This document shows positions 19,237 through 28,681 of a DNA stretch of 64,000 bases, one piece after another. This DNA is from Fen-1273 sp963837815 (GTDB lineage: Bacteria > Bacteroidota > Ignavibacteria > UBA10030 > UBA6906), in NCBI GenBank assembly GCA_963837815.1, contig CAWIOS010000016.1:310001-374000 (forward strand), read 5' to 3'. The notes beneath the pieces are model-generated. The model made no database searches. It was not told the origin of the DNA and saw only the letters and a list, made by a program, of their open reading frames with translations. The first letter of the stretch is position 1. The number at the start of each line of letters is the position of its first letter. The position numbers and the translations under genes were made by a program.

Positions 19237-20148
19237 ATGACCAAATTGGCCAGATATTTCGTATTTGTCGTAACTGGAATCCTGTTCGTCCCCGCTATGA
19301 CTTTTGCGTGCGCATGCGGATGCAACGTGTTCACCGTCGGGGCGAGGTGGACCATGCCGACCTCATCAGGGTTCGGGGCATTTCTGCAATACAATTACAT
19401 GGACCAGGCAAAGAACTGGGGCAACTGGCAGAGCGCATCCCCGGATGCGAACGATGACAAAGAAATCCGTACGAACTTCTACACGCTCGGCCTTCAGTTC
19501 ATGGCCAACAGGGACTGGGGTATCATGGTTGAGGCCCCCATGTGGAACCGCTATTTCAGGACCATAGACGATGATGGGAATCTCGCGTCGGCAACTCACA
19601 CGTCGTTCGGCGACGTCCGGCTCTTGGGAATGTACACCGGACTCTCGGAGGACATGTCCACGGGGATTCAATTCGGGCTGAAACTCCCCACTGGCTCATT
19701 TACTGAATCTCTCCTTGACCGGGATACACAGATCGGCACCGGCACGACGGACCTCCTTCTGGGTGGATACCAGATGGGGCAGGAGAAGGGATGGGGATGG
19801 TACGCACAGGTCATGTGGCAGCATGCGTTCAATGAGCGCGATGGATACCGCCCGGGAGACAGTTTTGACGCCAGCGCTGGCATTCACTATGACGGGCTTC
19901 TGAACAGCTTCAGGATCGTTCCCATGGTCCAGCTCGCGGGGTCGTTCCGAGGGACAGACAGCGGTGACAATGCAGACCCGGATAACACCGGATACGGGAG
20001 GTTGTACATCTCCCCGGGGCTGCAAGTAGTCGCCACACCCCATCTAAACCTGTACGCAGACCTGAGAATCCCGCTTCTTACACATGTCAACGGAAATCAG
20101 CTTGTCGCTCCGGCACTGGTGAACCTGACGGCGGGCTACAGCATCTGA
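19237..20148 (+). CDS. Outer-membrane beta-barrel protein with N-terminal CACGC motif
   Basis: A 303-residue protein. The signal peptide (about 1-23) is followed at once by CACGCNVFTVG, a tight Cys cluster that could bind metal or be lipid-modified. Amphipathic strands follow (GVMVEAPMW-like, QFGLKLPTGSF, NLYADLRIPLLTHVNGNQ). It is related in plan to the protein at 14242, and both follow a copy of the small Cys-rich membrane protein. Possibly an outer-membrane channel for metal or its chelate. The ATG at 19237 follows CACAGGAAGGAG. Confidence 0.72.
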   Translation: MTKLARYFVFVVTGILFVPAMTFACACGCNVFTVGARWTMPTSSGFGAFLQYNYMDQAKNWGNWQSASPDANDDKEIRTNFYTLGLQFMANRDWGIMVEAPMWNRYFRTIDDDGNLASATHTSFGDVRLLGMYTGLSEDMSTGIQFGLKLPTGSFTESLLDRDTQIGTGTTDLLLGGYQMGQEKGWGWYAQVMWQHAFNERDGYRPGDSFDASAGIHYDGLLNSFRIVPMVQLAGSFRGTDSGDNADPDNTGYGRLYISPGLQVVATPHLNLYADLRIPLLTHVNGNQLVAPALVNLTAGYSI

Positions 20149-20225
20149 TTGGAAAGCGATTTCGTTCGGCATACTCTGGAAATATATGACACCCTTTCTT
20201 CTGAAGCCATAAAGCGGCTCCTGAG

Positions 20226-20256
20226 AACCCGGGGAAGAAGACCCGGACCCCGGGTT
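20226..20256 (+). terminator. Rho-independent-type hairpin after the outer-membrane protein gene
   Basis: AACCCGGGG and CCCCGGGTT make a perfect nine-base stem around a 13-base loop, followed by TCTT. It separates the metal island from the nitroreductase gene. Confidence 0.6.
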
Positions 20257-20292
20257 TCTTAAGGCTGCGGACATCTCATCGGACTTCCGAAA

Positions 20293-20871
20293 ATGACATT
20301 TTCCGAATTGGCGAAGTACCGCCAGAGCGTCAGGAGCTATCAGGATCGGCCGGTGGAGGCCGATAAGGTCCGGGCGATCGTGGAATCGGTCCGCGTGGCT
20401 CCCTCGGCCAGCAATTCACAACCCTGGACACTCATTATCGTTGATGATCCGCCGCTGAAGGACAAAGTAGCCCGGGCGACATTCAGCAGCACGATCTCGT
20501 TTAATCAGTTTTCGCTCGGGGCTCCCGTGATCGCTGTGCTGACGATCGAAAAACCCAGAGTGATAACGCAGATAGGGGGCTGGATTAAGACGAGGGAATT
20601 CCCGCTCATCGATATTGGCATCGCCGCAGAGCATTTTTGCCTGCAGGCCGCTGACCTCGGCCTCGGGACATGCATGGTGGGATGGTTTGACGAGAAAGCA
20701 ATAAAGGAGTTGCTCAGCATTCCGCGCTCAACAAGGATTGCGCTTCTGATCACGCTCGGGTATGCCGCCGGAGGATATCCCCTGCGGCCGAAAGTGCGGA
20801 AGGATACTGTCGCCATGAGCCGATACAACACGTATCGGCAATCACGGGACGATGGAATCGAGCGGAAGTAA
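20293..20871 (+). CDS. Nitroreductase-family FMN oxidoreductase
   Basis: A 192-residue protein. The N-terminal RQSVRSYQDRPVEADKVRAI, then APSASNSQPWTLIIVDD and the C-terminal GLGTCMVGWF are classic nitroreductase/FMN-binding blocks. It probably reduces nitro, quinone or flavin substrates with NAD(P)H. It is a stand-alone gene with a terminator-like hairpin on each side. Confidence 0.88.
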   Translation: MTFSELAKYRQSVRSYQDRPVEADKVRAIVESVRVAPSASNSQPWTLIIVDDPPLKDKVARATFSSTISFNQFSLGAPVIAVLTIEKPRVITQIGGWIKTREFPLIDIGIAAEHFCLQAADLGLGTCMVGWFDEKAIKELLSIPRSTRIALLITLGYAAGGYPLRPKVRKDTVAMSRYNTYRQSRDDGIERK

Positions 20872-21018
20872 TGCCCGCAGGGACTTTCCTAGACTCACCG
20901 GACTTGCAGGCGTGGTGATGGCATCGCTCCCCACGCCACTCTCGTTGTGAGGCTCATGAAAGACTCCGTTCTTCAGTGGCAGGCGCAGGCGGCGTACCCT
21001 GAGGTGGGCATAGATAAA

Positions 21019-21043
21019 AAACCCCCGCATAAAGCGAGGGTTT
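21019..21043. terminator. Hairpin terminator, possibly bidirectional
   Basis: AAACCC-C-CGC, loop ATAAA, GCG-A-GGGTTT. An A run precedes and T-rich sequence follows, so it could act on either strand. It lies downstream of the nitroreductase. Confidence 0.6.
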
Positions 21044-21243
21044 ATTGTGATCGGTTGTTCGCCTTTAGCTCATTGTTTAACGTCGCGGCAAGTAGCGCCT
21101 AACTCACGACGATACCACTCCCGGGACAACATACCATTGGCATTTCGAAAAGTCAATAGCGAATGACCTGCGTCACCATCGACCGACGAGAACGATGTAC
21201 TTGACGGGGTGGAGCTTTTTGACGGCGGCGGCCGGTACATCCA

Positions 21244-21280
21244 GGTCCGGGACAATGGATGCGGGTGCGAGGTGAGATGA
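21244..21280. repeat. Dispersed intergenic repeat, copy 1
   Basis: Matches copies at 24852-24887 and 28964-29003. The shared core is GGTCxGGGAyAATGGAyG followed by GTGxGAGGyGA. It lies in non-coding sequence. Confidence 0.5.
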
Positions 21281-21553
21281 ATACCCGGGCCGATGATAAC
21301 GATGAAGTCGTGGGAAGCGTGGCGCCGGGTGTGTGGATGCTGTCACAGGATGAGAAGGTACAGTCTCAACCAGTCTCGCTTGCATTTGCGTGAGAAGGAC
21401 ATTACGTTAGATTGGTGTGGTACTCCGTTCGTTGCAGAGGCCCCTTCATCGCTTGGATGTGGGGCCTTTGTGCATCTTCCCCGATGATGGTGTCCGGTTT
21501 GGCGCGTGCAGGTGGTCACGATAATCGCATCATAGACTCTCCGTAAATACACT

Positions 21554-22870
21554 GTGAACAAGAATCTGCTTTTTGCCACGGTCGTGTCCGCACTTGGCAG
21601 TTTCCTTTTCGGCTTTGACACGGCAGTGATCTCGGGTACTACGAAATTCATAACGACCTTTTTCGATCTCACGGACGCGACACTCGGCATCACTGTGTCG
21701 GTGGCTCTCTGGGGAACCATGCTCGGTTCGATTGTTGTCGGAAGGCCGGGAGATCTGTGGGGGCGACGCGTCGTGCTGGTAGTCTGCGGAGCAGCGTACT
21801 TCGTTTCTGCCCTGGGATGTGCCCTGGCAGAGGGGTGGTACACGCTTCTCGTGTTCAGATTTCTGGGAGGAATTGCCATCGGAGCTTCCTCTGTGATGGC
21901 GCCGATGTATATCGCGGAAATTGCGCCGGCAAAACTCCGGGGCAGATTGGTATCGGTAGCGCAGCTCAATATCGTGATCGGGATTCTCGTCGCCTTTTTC
22001 TCAAACTATTTGCTTGTCAACACAGGAGCGGACAACTGGCGTTGGATGTTCGGAGTAATGGCGATTCCTGCCGCCGTCTTCTTTGCCATGTTGTTTTTCG
22101 TGCCGGACAGTCCCCGGTGGCTCGTCAAAGTGAATCAACCAGGCAGAGCGAAAGCCGTCCTTCAAAAGGTGGGCGCCCTGGATGTTGATTCGCAGCTCGA
22201 TGATATCATCCGGTCACTGACGGAGGAAAAGGGCACCACCAAATTACTTCAAGAGAGATACAGGTTTGCAATCTGGTGCGCGGTTCTGCTTCCCCTTTTC
22301 GGCATATTGAGCGGCATCAATGTGATCATGTACTATGCACCGATGATATTCGAGAAAAGCGGGGCAAGCACAGACGCGGCGATGCTGCAGGCCGTCGCCG
22401 TCGGGATCACGAATCTGGTATTCACGGTACTCGCAATGTTCCTTATTGATAGAATCGGCCGCAGGCCGCTGTTGATGATCGGAGCAGTCGGCATGTGCGT
22501 GTCGATGGCCGGCGCCGCCCTCCATTATTATGCCGGCAATCTCTTTGGCAACGGGGCAATGGTCGCCTGCGTCATCGCCTTCGTGGCCTTCTTCGCATTT
22601 TCCGTGGGTGCGGTGATCTGGGTGTTTCTTTCGGAAGTTTTCCCGAATAGGGTCAGATCCAAAGGGCAGGCGTTGGGAACGTTCGTCGACTGGCTGGTGA
22701 ATGCGCTTGTCGGTCTCGCGTTCCCCCTGGCCCTTGGTGTCTTCGGAGGCGGCGCCGTGTTCCTGTTCTTCGCCCTCCTGGAGATCCCGTTCTTCTTCTT
22801 TGTGTTGAAGGTGATGCCGGAGACGAAGGGAAAATCCCTGGAGGAGCTGGAGAGAGTCATTGTTCGGTGA
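21554..22870 (+). CDS. MFS sugar:proton symporter (sugar porter family)
   Basis: A 438-residue transporter with 12 predicted membrane helices. Sugar-porter signatures include GSFLFGFDTAVISG, GDLWGRRVVL, APMYIAEIAPAKLRGR after helix 4, VPDSPRWLV before the central loop, DRIGRRPLL, and PETKGKSLEELE at the C-terminus. It is similar in plan to XylE and GalP. The kinase and epimerase genes downstream suggest it feeds a hexose or amino sugar into the cell. Translation probably starts at GTG 21554. Confidence 0.88.
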   Translation: MNKNLLFATVVSALGSFLFGFDTAVISGTTKFITTFFDLTDATLGITVSVALWGTMLGSIVVGRPGDLWGRRVVLVVCGAAYFVSALGCALAEGWYTLLVFRFLGGIAIGASSVMAPMYIAEIAPAKLRGRLVSVAQLNIVIGILVAFFSNYLLVNTGADNWRWMFGVMAIPAAVFFAMLFFVPDSPRWLVKVNQPGRAKAVLQKVGALDVDSQLDDIIRSLTEEKGTTKLLQERYRFAIWCAVLLPLFGILSGINVIMYYAPMIFEKSGASTDAAMLQAVAVGITNLVFTVLAMFLIDRIGRRPLLMIGAVGMCVSMAGAALHYYAGNLFGNGAMVACVIAFVAFFAFSVGAVIWVFLSEVFPNRVRSKGQALGTFVDWLVNALVGLAFPLALGVFGGGAVFLFFALLEIPFFFFVLKVMPETKGKSLEELERVIVR

Positions 22871-22942
22871 AAGTAGAGGAACTTTCCTTTTCATTCGATG
22901 ATTGACGTCTTACATGCCCATTCATACGATTTGTGAACGCCT

Positions 22943-23956
22943 TTGTCATCTATTGTGAAAAAGGGGTCGGCTGATCGGCATCACAGGCCGGAGAAACAGG
23001 TGGCCGTTGCCCTTGATCTCGGGGGGACAAACCTGAGGTTGGGAGTGGTGGAGAAGTCAGGAGAAGTCATTCATTGGACCAAGGAGCACACACCAGGAAA
23101 TCGGGAATCCATCCTTCAATCGATCCAGACGTTGGTCGGAGATGGCCTGGATTTCTGTGCCTCCGCACGACGTGATGTCGCAGGTATTGGGATATCGACC
23201 GGGGGGCAGGTTGATTTCAGGCGCGGTGTCATCGTTTCAGCGACATCGTTAATTCCGAACTGGTCGAACGTTCCCCTACGGGAGATACTCGAAGGACGTT
23301 TCAACCTTCCTGTCTTTGCGGATAACGACGGCAATTGTTTTGCAGTGGCGGAAAAGCGCTTTGGAAAAGGGAAGGGACTGAACAACTTCATAGGTCTCGT
23401 TCTCGGTACAGGAATCGGTGGCGGCATTTATGTGGACGGCAAACTGCTGCGGGGAGCTAACAATCTTGCTGCGGAAATCGGGCACGTGAGCGTGGACGCT
23501 AACGGACCGGAATGTTCGTGTGGGGGGCGAGGCTGTATCGAGCTGTTTGCCTCCGGCTCGGGTATTGCGCGTTGGGCTTCGGAGAATCCCCTTGTACGTC
23601 ATCTGGTCGACTCGAAGGGGGAGTTTACTTCCAGGTTCATCGGCGAGGCTTCAAGAGCGGGTGACCCATCGGCAACTGCGATCCTCAATGCGGCAGGCGA
23701 GAGACTCGGCGTGGCCATGGCCGGCATGGTCAACGTATTTAACCCTGAATGCATAATAGTCTCGGGCAGTCTGCTTGAGCTGGGTTCTCCATACCTTGAT
23801 AAGTTCAGGAACACAGTGTTGTGTCGTGCTATGAAGGCGAATGTGGCAGAGTTGAGAATCGAGACCTCAGGTTTTCCGCAGGAGGGTGGAATCCTTGGGG
23901 CGGCGTCACTTGTATTTGAACAAGCGGCAGGTGGGTCGCGCGCCAACAGCGAATAA
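22943..23956 (+). CDS. ROK-family sugar kinase
   Basis: About 333-337 residues. The ATP-binding DLGGTNLRLGVV motif lies near the N-terminus, GLVLGTGIGGGIYVDG in the middle, and the ROK zinc site is the CSCGGRGCIE segment. It phosphorylates a hexose or N-acetylhexosamine. The NanE gene 71 bases downstream makes N-acetylmannosamine kinase (NanK-like) or glucokinase plausible. The start is uncertain: TTG 22943 or GTG 22955. Confidence 0.85.
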   Translation: MSSIVKKGSADRHHRPEKQVAVALDLGGTNLRLGVVEKSGEVIHWTKEHTPGNRESILQSIQTLVGDGLDFCASARRDVAGIGISTGGQVDFRRGVIVSATSLIPNWSNVPLREILEGRFNLPVFADNDGNCFAVAEKRFGKGKGLNNFIGLVLGTGIGGGIYVDGKLLRGANNLAAEIGHVSVDANGPECSCGGRGCIELFASGSGIARWASENPLVRHLVDSKGEFTSRFIGEASRAGDPSATAILNAAGERLGVAMAGMVNVFNPECIIVSGSLLELGSPYLDKFRNTVLCRAMKANVAELRIETSGFPQEGGILGAASLVFEQAAGGSRANSE

Positions 23957-24027
23957 AGTGTTCGTGTGCGGGAAGATCAGGGAATGAATCACACGCTTTT
24001 TCGATCCTCACGTCGAGACGGGCTCCG

Positions 24028-24723
24028 ATGGGAATACTGAAACATGGACTCATCGTGTCGTGCCAGGCAGAAGAAGGAAGTCCCTTCAACTCCCCGCAGT
24101 TCATTGCCGCATTTGCGAAGGCGGCTGAACTGGGAGGAGCAGTCGGCGTGAGGGTGAGAGATTGTGAGAACGTGAGAGCAGTCGCGGAGGTGACCGACCT
24201 TCCGATAATTGGCCTGACAAAAGGACAATTTGAATCGGGTGGGGTGCTGGTGACCCCGACGAAAGATGACGTGTTGAGACTTGTGGATAGCGGCGCAGAT
24301 ATTATTGCATTTGATGCGACAAGCCGTCGAAGGCCCGGTGGGATGTCAGGAATTGACTTCCTTCGGTCTCTCAGGTGTTCAATAACCTGTCCGCTCCTGG
24401 CCGACATTTCCAATCTTGGGGAAGGATTGTCCGCGGCCGATGAAGGAGCAGATTTTGTTGCCACGACCCTTGCCGGGTACGTTGAAGAGCTTCCCACGTC
24501 GAAGTATGAACCCGACTATCCACTCATCAAAGAACTGGCGTCAAGAACGAAAACCCCTGTCATCGCAGAGGGAAGAATCTGGTCCCCCGCCCAGGCGAAG
24601 AAAGCGGCAAACTGCGGGGCGTTTGCGGTATGCATCGGTACGGCGATCACACGACCTGTCGACATAGTACGGAGATTCGCCGATACGCTCTCCGGTCGTG
24701 AAGCAATGGAGAAGGAAGAATGA
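24028..24723 (+). CDS. nanE: N-acetylmannosamine-6-phosphate 2-epimerase NanE
   Basis: A 231-residue TIM barrel. NanE blocks: LIVSCQAEEGSPFNSPQF, GVRVRDCENVRAV, LPIIGLTKGQFESGGVLVTP, DIIAFDATSRRRP with the catalytic-region acid, and TPVIAEGRIWSPAQAKKA. It converts ManNAc-6-P to GlcNAc-6-P. No sialate lyase (nanA) is in the window, so the pathway may serve ManNAc salvage. It probably forms an operon with the permease and ROK kinase. Confidence 0.9.
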   Translation: MGILKHGLIVSCQAEEGSPFNSPQFIAAFAKAAELGGAVGVRVRDCENVRAVAEVTDLPIIGLTKGQFESGGVLVTPTKDDVLRLVDSGADIIAFDATSRRRPGGMSGIDFLRSLRCSITCPLLADISNLGEGLSAADEGADFVATTLAGYVEELPTSKYEPDYPLIKELASRTKTPVIAEGRIWSPAQAKKAANCGAFAVCIGTAITRPVDIVRRFADTLSGREAMEKEE

Positions 24724-24851
24724 AGAAGAGGGGCGTCGCTGAAACCGGCAACTACATTCGAGAGTCGCTGGCCTAAGGGGTCTGTGCACCGCGATCTCAC
24801 CAGTTGACGAATTGGCTTTATGGGTATCGTCAATCCATCCCCGACCCTCCT

Positions 24852-24887
24852 GGTCAGGGATAATGGATGATGTGAGAGGTGATGAGA
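24852..24887. repeat. Dispersed intergenic repeat, copy 2
   Basis: Second copy of the GGTCxGGGAyAATGGAyG repeat, in the gap between the convergent nanE and DUF4434 genes. Confidence 0.45.
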
Positions 24888-24918
24888 GTTTGCGAAGCGT
24901 GACGGTATCATGGTGCTT

Positions 24919-25914
24919 CTAAAGGTTGAAGAATTCCCTGTACCGTCCGTTCAGATTCCTGGCGGCCGGGTAGAAGGAATTCGGGCTCATGAAGTGTGAG
25001 AATTCAAACGTAATGTTCTTGGTTGCATACCGTGCGGAAATGATCAGCTTCTCCCGCAATTCCCGGAAATCGATCGGCGGGAATTTTATCGGCATATCCC
25101 GGCTGAACGTCTCGACGTTGTTCCAGAGTTTGATGCCGGCCTCGTCCATGACCATTTTCGCCTGCTTCAGGTAAGCGTCTAGTTCGCCCAGTGGTGCCGT
25201 CCCGTCCTGGAAGGCTGCGTAGTCGATGGTCGTGATCCCTTTGAGCAGCTGTCGCCAGTTATCCGCGAATTCGCCCGGATCGAGTCCTTCCTCTGTATAG
25301 ATCCTCCGCGAAGGATAAAAGGGAGAAATCAGCACGGGCTTCCCCGGGGAAAGCGTCTTCGCAAGTTCGCTCAGCTCCATCGTGATATCCCTGAAGTGAA
25401 ACCTGCTGTGGCTTGACTCATGGGAAAGGTACCATCCCGTAAAGGAAGGATATGATCCGTACCGGTTCCAGATGTCCTTCATGAACTCGCGGTTGATCTC
25501 AATCTCTCTTTTCCACATCCCAGGCTTCCCCCATTCCGCAGAGTCGTAATTGCCGAAGAACAGGCTCATCTTCCTCTTCGCGGCCTCTTCCAGGAAGAGG
25601 CGCGCCAGATCTTCGCCCGGATCGGACCCTATCACCTTCGAGGGAAACACTGTCCGGGTCCTCAATCCGCTTCTGATGATGATAACGGTGTCAATGCCGA
25701 TTGCCTGCATGGCATCAAAATCAGCCCGCCACTGATCGGGGCCCCAGTTCTGTGAGGGGATGTCATATGTAATCTCGTCGAGGAACGTCCCTGTGATCGG
25801 GAGTGCTTTATTTTCCACTGGAGTGTCTCCCTGTGCGGATGTTTGTGGGTAATTGCCAAGTGCGACGAGCGTCGAGGCGCTCAGGCCGGTGCTGATAAAT
25901 GTTCGTCGATCCAT
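24919..25914 (-). CDS. Exported DUF4434 TIM-barrel protein (glycosidase-like)
   Basis: A 331-residue protein. The N-terminus MDRRTFISTGLSASTLVAL has a twin-arginine-like signal. The mature part starts ITGTFLDEITYDIPSQNWGPDQW and continues with the FFGNYDSAEWG and GWYLSHE segments, the DUF4434 pattern related to glycoside hydrolase barrels. The Glu in YLSHE is a candidate catalytic acid. It is convergent with the sugar-use genes, so it may release sugar for them; this is inferred. Confidence 0.75.
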   Translation of the reverse strand: MDRRTFISTGLSASTLVALGNYPQTSAQGDTPVENKALPITGTFLDEITYDIPSQNWGPDQWRADFDAMQAIGIDTVIIIRSGLRTRTVFPSKVIGSDPGEDLARLFLEEAAKRKMSLFFGNYDSAEWGKPGMWKREIEINREFMKDIWNRYGSYPSFTGWYLSHESSHSRFHFRDITMELSELAKTLSPGKPVLISPFYPSRRIYTEEGLDPGEFADNWRQLLKGITTIDYAAFQDGTAPLGELDAYLKQAKMVMDEAGIKLWNNVETFSRDMPIKFPPIDFRELREKLIISARYATKNITFEFSHFMSPNSFYPAARNLNGRYREFFNL

Positions 25915-26030
25915 GGAAAACTCCGGAAGTTATGAGATGATCGGACAATGTCACGCCTGTGAGATGTCTGCGGAACGCCGCTTTATACCACCCGGGGTCT
26001 GCACGATCAACACGCGGTCGCGGACCTCTC

Positions 26031-27560
26031 TCAGAACTTCTTTACAAGTTCTTGCACGCGCTCCGTGATGCGAACAAAATCCGGCTTTCCGTTTGCCGTC
26101 TTCGGAAGATCTTCTACGACAACAAAACGCTTCGGCAGAGCAATTGTCGGCAGCAGATTTGCCATTTCGCGGTACATCCGCTGTTCATCGATCGGTCGAG
26201 TAATTGCCGCGATTATTGTCGATCCCTTCGTCACATCGGGATATCCAACGACACAACACGACGTGTGCATTGGCAGGAGCTTTTCCAGCACTTCTTCGAC
26301 GTGTACGAGAGAAACCATCTCACCGCCTATCTTCACAAACCTCCGCAACCTGCCGGTATGCCAGAGGAATCCGTCGGCGTCCAGGTATCCCATATCCCCC
26401 GTGTCATACCATCCCTCGTGGAAACGCCGGTTGGTCGATTCACGATCCTCGAAGTATCCTGAGAAGACACTTTCCCCCTTGACCAGTATTCTTCCGATCT
26501 CACCGGTCTCACATTCATTGTCTGTGTCATATCGCAAAATGCGAAGCGTGAGATTCGGCAAAACCCATCCGACACTCCCCGGACGACAACGATCTGGCGT
26601 ATTCACAGTTATTATCGGACTTGTTTCAGTTGTGCCGTAGCCTTCATAAATTGTCAATCCGTGTTTGTCTTGATACGCCTGTCTGAGCAAGTCGGGACAC
26701 TTATCCGCACCCGTCACAATCAATTCCAGCGATTTGAAGTCTCCCGGTTGTGAATGATGTAAGTACCCCCAAAGAAATGACGGCGTGCCAACGAGATAGG
26801 TTGGTCTATCTTCGCGGATGATTGTGCAGACTGTTTTGTACTCCATCGGATTGGCATAGCTCACGATCGTCATTCCGAAGCGAAGTGGAAGCCACAGATT
26901 GATGGCCAGACCAAATACATGGAAGAAGGGGAGAGTTGCAAGCATGATATCGTCGCGTCCAAAAGGATATATCTGTGATAACGCCTCAAGGTTTGCGATA
27001 ATGTTGCGGTGTGTCAGCAAAACAGCTTTGGGCTCCCCTTCGCTGCCTGTTGTGAATAGAATTGCCGCGGGTGCATTGATATCAGAGACAGGAAATCCTG
27101 AAAAGATCCGCTCGGCAGGAAGGCTGGCTCGTAACGCTGCTTTTCCTTTGTCGAGTATGGACACGCTGTTGAGCAAATCCTCGATATAGACAAACCCCTC
27201 AAGCCCTGGTGTGTGGAGCTTCTCGAGTAGGCCCTTCGCCGTGATGACCGTTTCGAATCCGCACTTCTTTCGTGCGTATTCTGTGTTGGTTTGTACCCCG
27301 GTGGCGTAATTCAGAAAAACGGGTGTCTTTCCGCTCATCAGCAGAGCAAGAACAACAATTGCTGCACCGGCGGAAGTGGGAAGCATCACACCAACGAAAG
27401 GATTATGTATCTGTTGGAGTCTATCGGCAAGGACGAGAGAAGCTACAAGTGTGCGACGGTAGGTGTACTGTCGCTGAAGACCGCGGTCCACAATGGCGAC
27501 CTTGCATCCGAAATGTTTCGCGACGCGCACGAACTGAAAATGGAGTGGTTCTCGTTGCAT
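26031..27560 (-). CDS. AMP-forming acyl-CoA/acyl-ACP synthetase
   Basis: A 509-residue ANL-superfamily enzyme. Motifs: LFTTGSEGEPKAVLLTHRN (P-loop-like adenylation motif), YEGYGTTETSP, WYDTGDMGYLDADGF, and the C-terminal catalytic lysine in LPKTANGKPD. It resembles the acyl-ACP synthetase part of Aas and other fatty-acid ligases; substrate unknown. It is last in an operon with the DUF1295 and DUF4345 genes, 12 bases after the DUF1295 stop. Confidence 0.88.
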   Translation of the reverse strand: MQREPLHFQFVRVAKHFGCKVAIVDRGLQRQYTYRRTLVASLVLADRLQQIHNPFVGVMLPTSAGAAIVVLALLMSGKTPVFLNYATGVQTNTEYARKKCGFETVITAKGLLEKLHTPGLEGFVYIEDLLNSVSILDKGKAALRASLPAERIFSGFPVSDINAPAAILFTTGSEGEPKAVLLTHRNIIANLEALSQIYPFGRDDIMLATLPFFHVFGLAINLWLPLRFGMTIVSYANPMEYKTVCTIIREDRPTYLVGTPSFLWGYLHHSQPGDFKSLELIVTGADKCPDLLRQAYQDKHGLTIYEGYGTTETSPIITVNTPDRCRPGSVGWVLPNLTLRILRYDTDNECETGEIGRILVKGESVFSGYFEDRESTNRRFHEGWYDTGDMGYLDADGFLWHTGRLRRFVKIGGEMVSLVHVEEVLEKLLPMHTSCCVVGYPDVTKGSTIIAAITRPIDEQRMYREMANLLPTIALPKRFVVVEDLPKTANGKPDFVRITERVQELVKKF

Positions 27561-27572
27561 AGCAATGATCCA

Positions 27573-28346
27573 TCACTGCCTGGGAAACCATGGAAGAAAG
27601 GCATTTGTGGTGCGCACATATTCTTCATAGCCGGGGCGTGTCTTCATGGCCTGTTCAAGCAATGTCACACCGGAAACTCGCAGCAAAAGGATTGTCATGA
27701 GAACGGGAGAAAGCACTGCCCACCAGGCTCCTGAGGCTGCTGCAAGAGCGTACAATCCCCACCATTGAACGGTATCGCCGAAATAGTTGGGGTGCCGGGT
27801 ATAGCGCCAGAGTCCGGTTCTCATGACCTTGCCTGCATTTGAACTTTTCGCCCTGAACCGGGCAAGTTGATAGTCGCCTGCAGCTTCGAAGAAAAAGCCG
27901 ATCGTCCAGAGGACGGTGCCGGCAAAATCGAGCAGTGAAAGTGATCTCGCGCTCCGCGTCGTCTGGACTGCAATCAGGGGAAGGGCGATAATCAATAGCA
28001 GGACCCCTTGCAAGCAGAACACTTTGAAGAACGATACCCACCACCACCGGGCACCGTGCTCTCTTCGCCACTGTGCGTATCGGAAATCCTCCGGTCTTCC
28101 TTTGTTGCGTAGGTAGATATACACACTGAGGCGGAGGCCCCAGAGCGTCACGAGAACCGTGAGAAGTGTCTGTGGCAGCGATCGTTGCGACAGGGAGAAT
28201 GTTGCGAAGTTGACTATGACGAATCCGGTTCCCCAGAATACGTCCACGATGCTGGAGTTCCGGAGTGCGAGACTCACCAGCCAGAGACCCGTCACCATGC
28301 AGATGATAATGCCGGTGCTGAGAGATACGTTCTCGAGAAAATCCAT
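27573..28346 (-). CDS. DUF1295 membrane protein (steroid 5-alpha-reductase-like)
   Basis: A 257-residue protein with about six membrane helices. The C-terminal block TGLWRYTRHPNYFGDTVQWWGLYALA is the NADPH-binding signature of DUF1295/isoprenylcysteine methyltransferase-like reductases. It probably reduces a double bond in a lipid; substrate unknown. Its start codon overlaps the upstream stop by one base (TGATG), showing translational coupling with the DUF4345 gene. Confidence 0.86.
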   Translation of the reverse strand: MDFLENVSLSTGIIICMVTGLWLVSLALRNSSIVDVFWGTGFVIVNFATFSLSQRSLPQTLLTVLVTLWGLRLSVYIYLRNKGRPEDFRYAQWRREHGARWWWVSFFKVFCLQGVLLLIIALPLIAVQTTRSARSLSLLDFAGTVLWTIGFFFEAAGDYQLARFRAKSSNAGKVMRTGLWRYTRHPNYFGDTVQWWGLYALAAASGAWWAVLSPVLMTILLLRVSGVTLLEQAMKTRPGYEEYVRTTNAFLPWFPRQ

Positions 28347-28681
28347 CAGAGTATCAGAATAGTGCCGAAGACTACCTCGACTGCCAGACTGATCCAGTTT
28401 GATTGCACGGACGAGCTATCCGCAAAGATTGAAATAATCCGCACGAGTGCGATTGCCAGGTATGCCCACCCAAGCATTGTGTATGCATCGCCCTTCAGAA
28501 GTATGGGTGCCAGGCCCAACGCGACAAAGAGCCCCCCAAGCACGGCGCGTATTTCGCTGATCCCTCTGCCGCCGACCGGTTGAAGTCCCGTGAAGTTAAT
28601 GGTGGAATTGGGAAGAACAAGTGAAAAGGCGCCGGTGGCCGCAGTGAGGACGCAAATAGCGTTCTTGACAACGAGTAGCAT
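28346..28681 (-). CDS. Small membrane protein, DUF4345-like
   Basis: A 111-residue protein with four hydrophobic segments and the motif GGRGISEIRAVLGGLFVALGL near residue 38, as in DUF4345 proteins. Function unknown. It is first in a three-gene operon with DUF1295 and the AMP ligase. The ATG at 28681 follows GAGGAAACACAG; a longer frame upstream lacks a good ribosome site. Confidence 0.7.
   Translation of the reverse strand: MLLVVKNAICVLTAATGAFSLVLPNSTINFTGLQPVGGRGISEIRAVLGGLFVALGLAPILLKGDAYTMLGWAYLAIALVRIISIFADSSSVQSNWISLAVEVVFGTILIL

Larger units (their letters stand above)
20872..21553. other. Intergenic region with no recognisable gene
   Basis: About 680 bases between the nitroreductase and the sugar permease. 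It holds a terminator-like hairpin (21019-21043) and one copy of a dispersed repeat (21244-21280). Short open frames are present but none shows family motifs or a convincing start. Confidence 0.6.
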
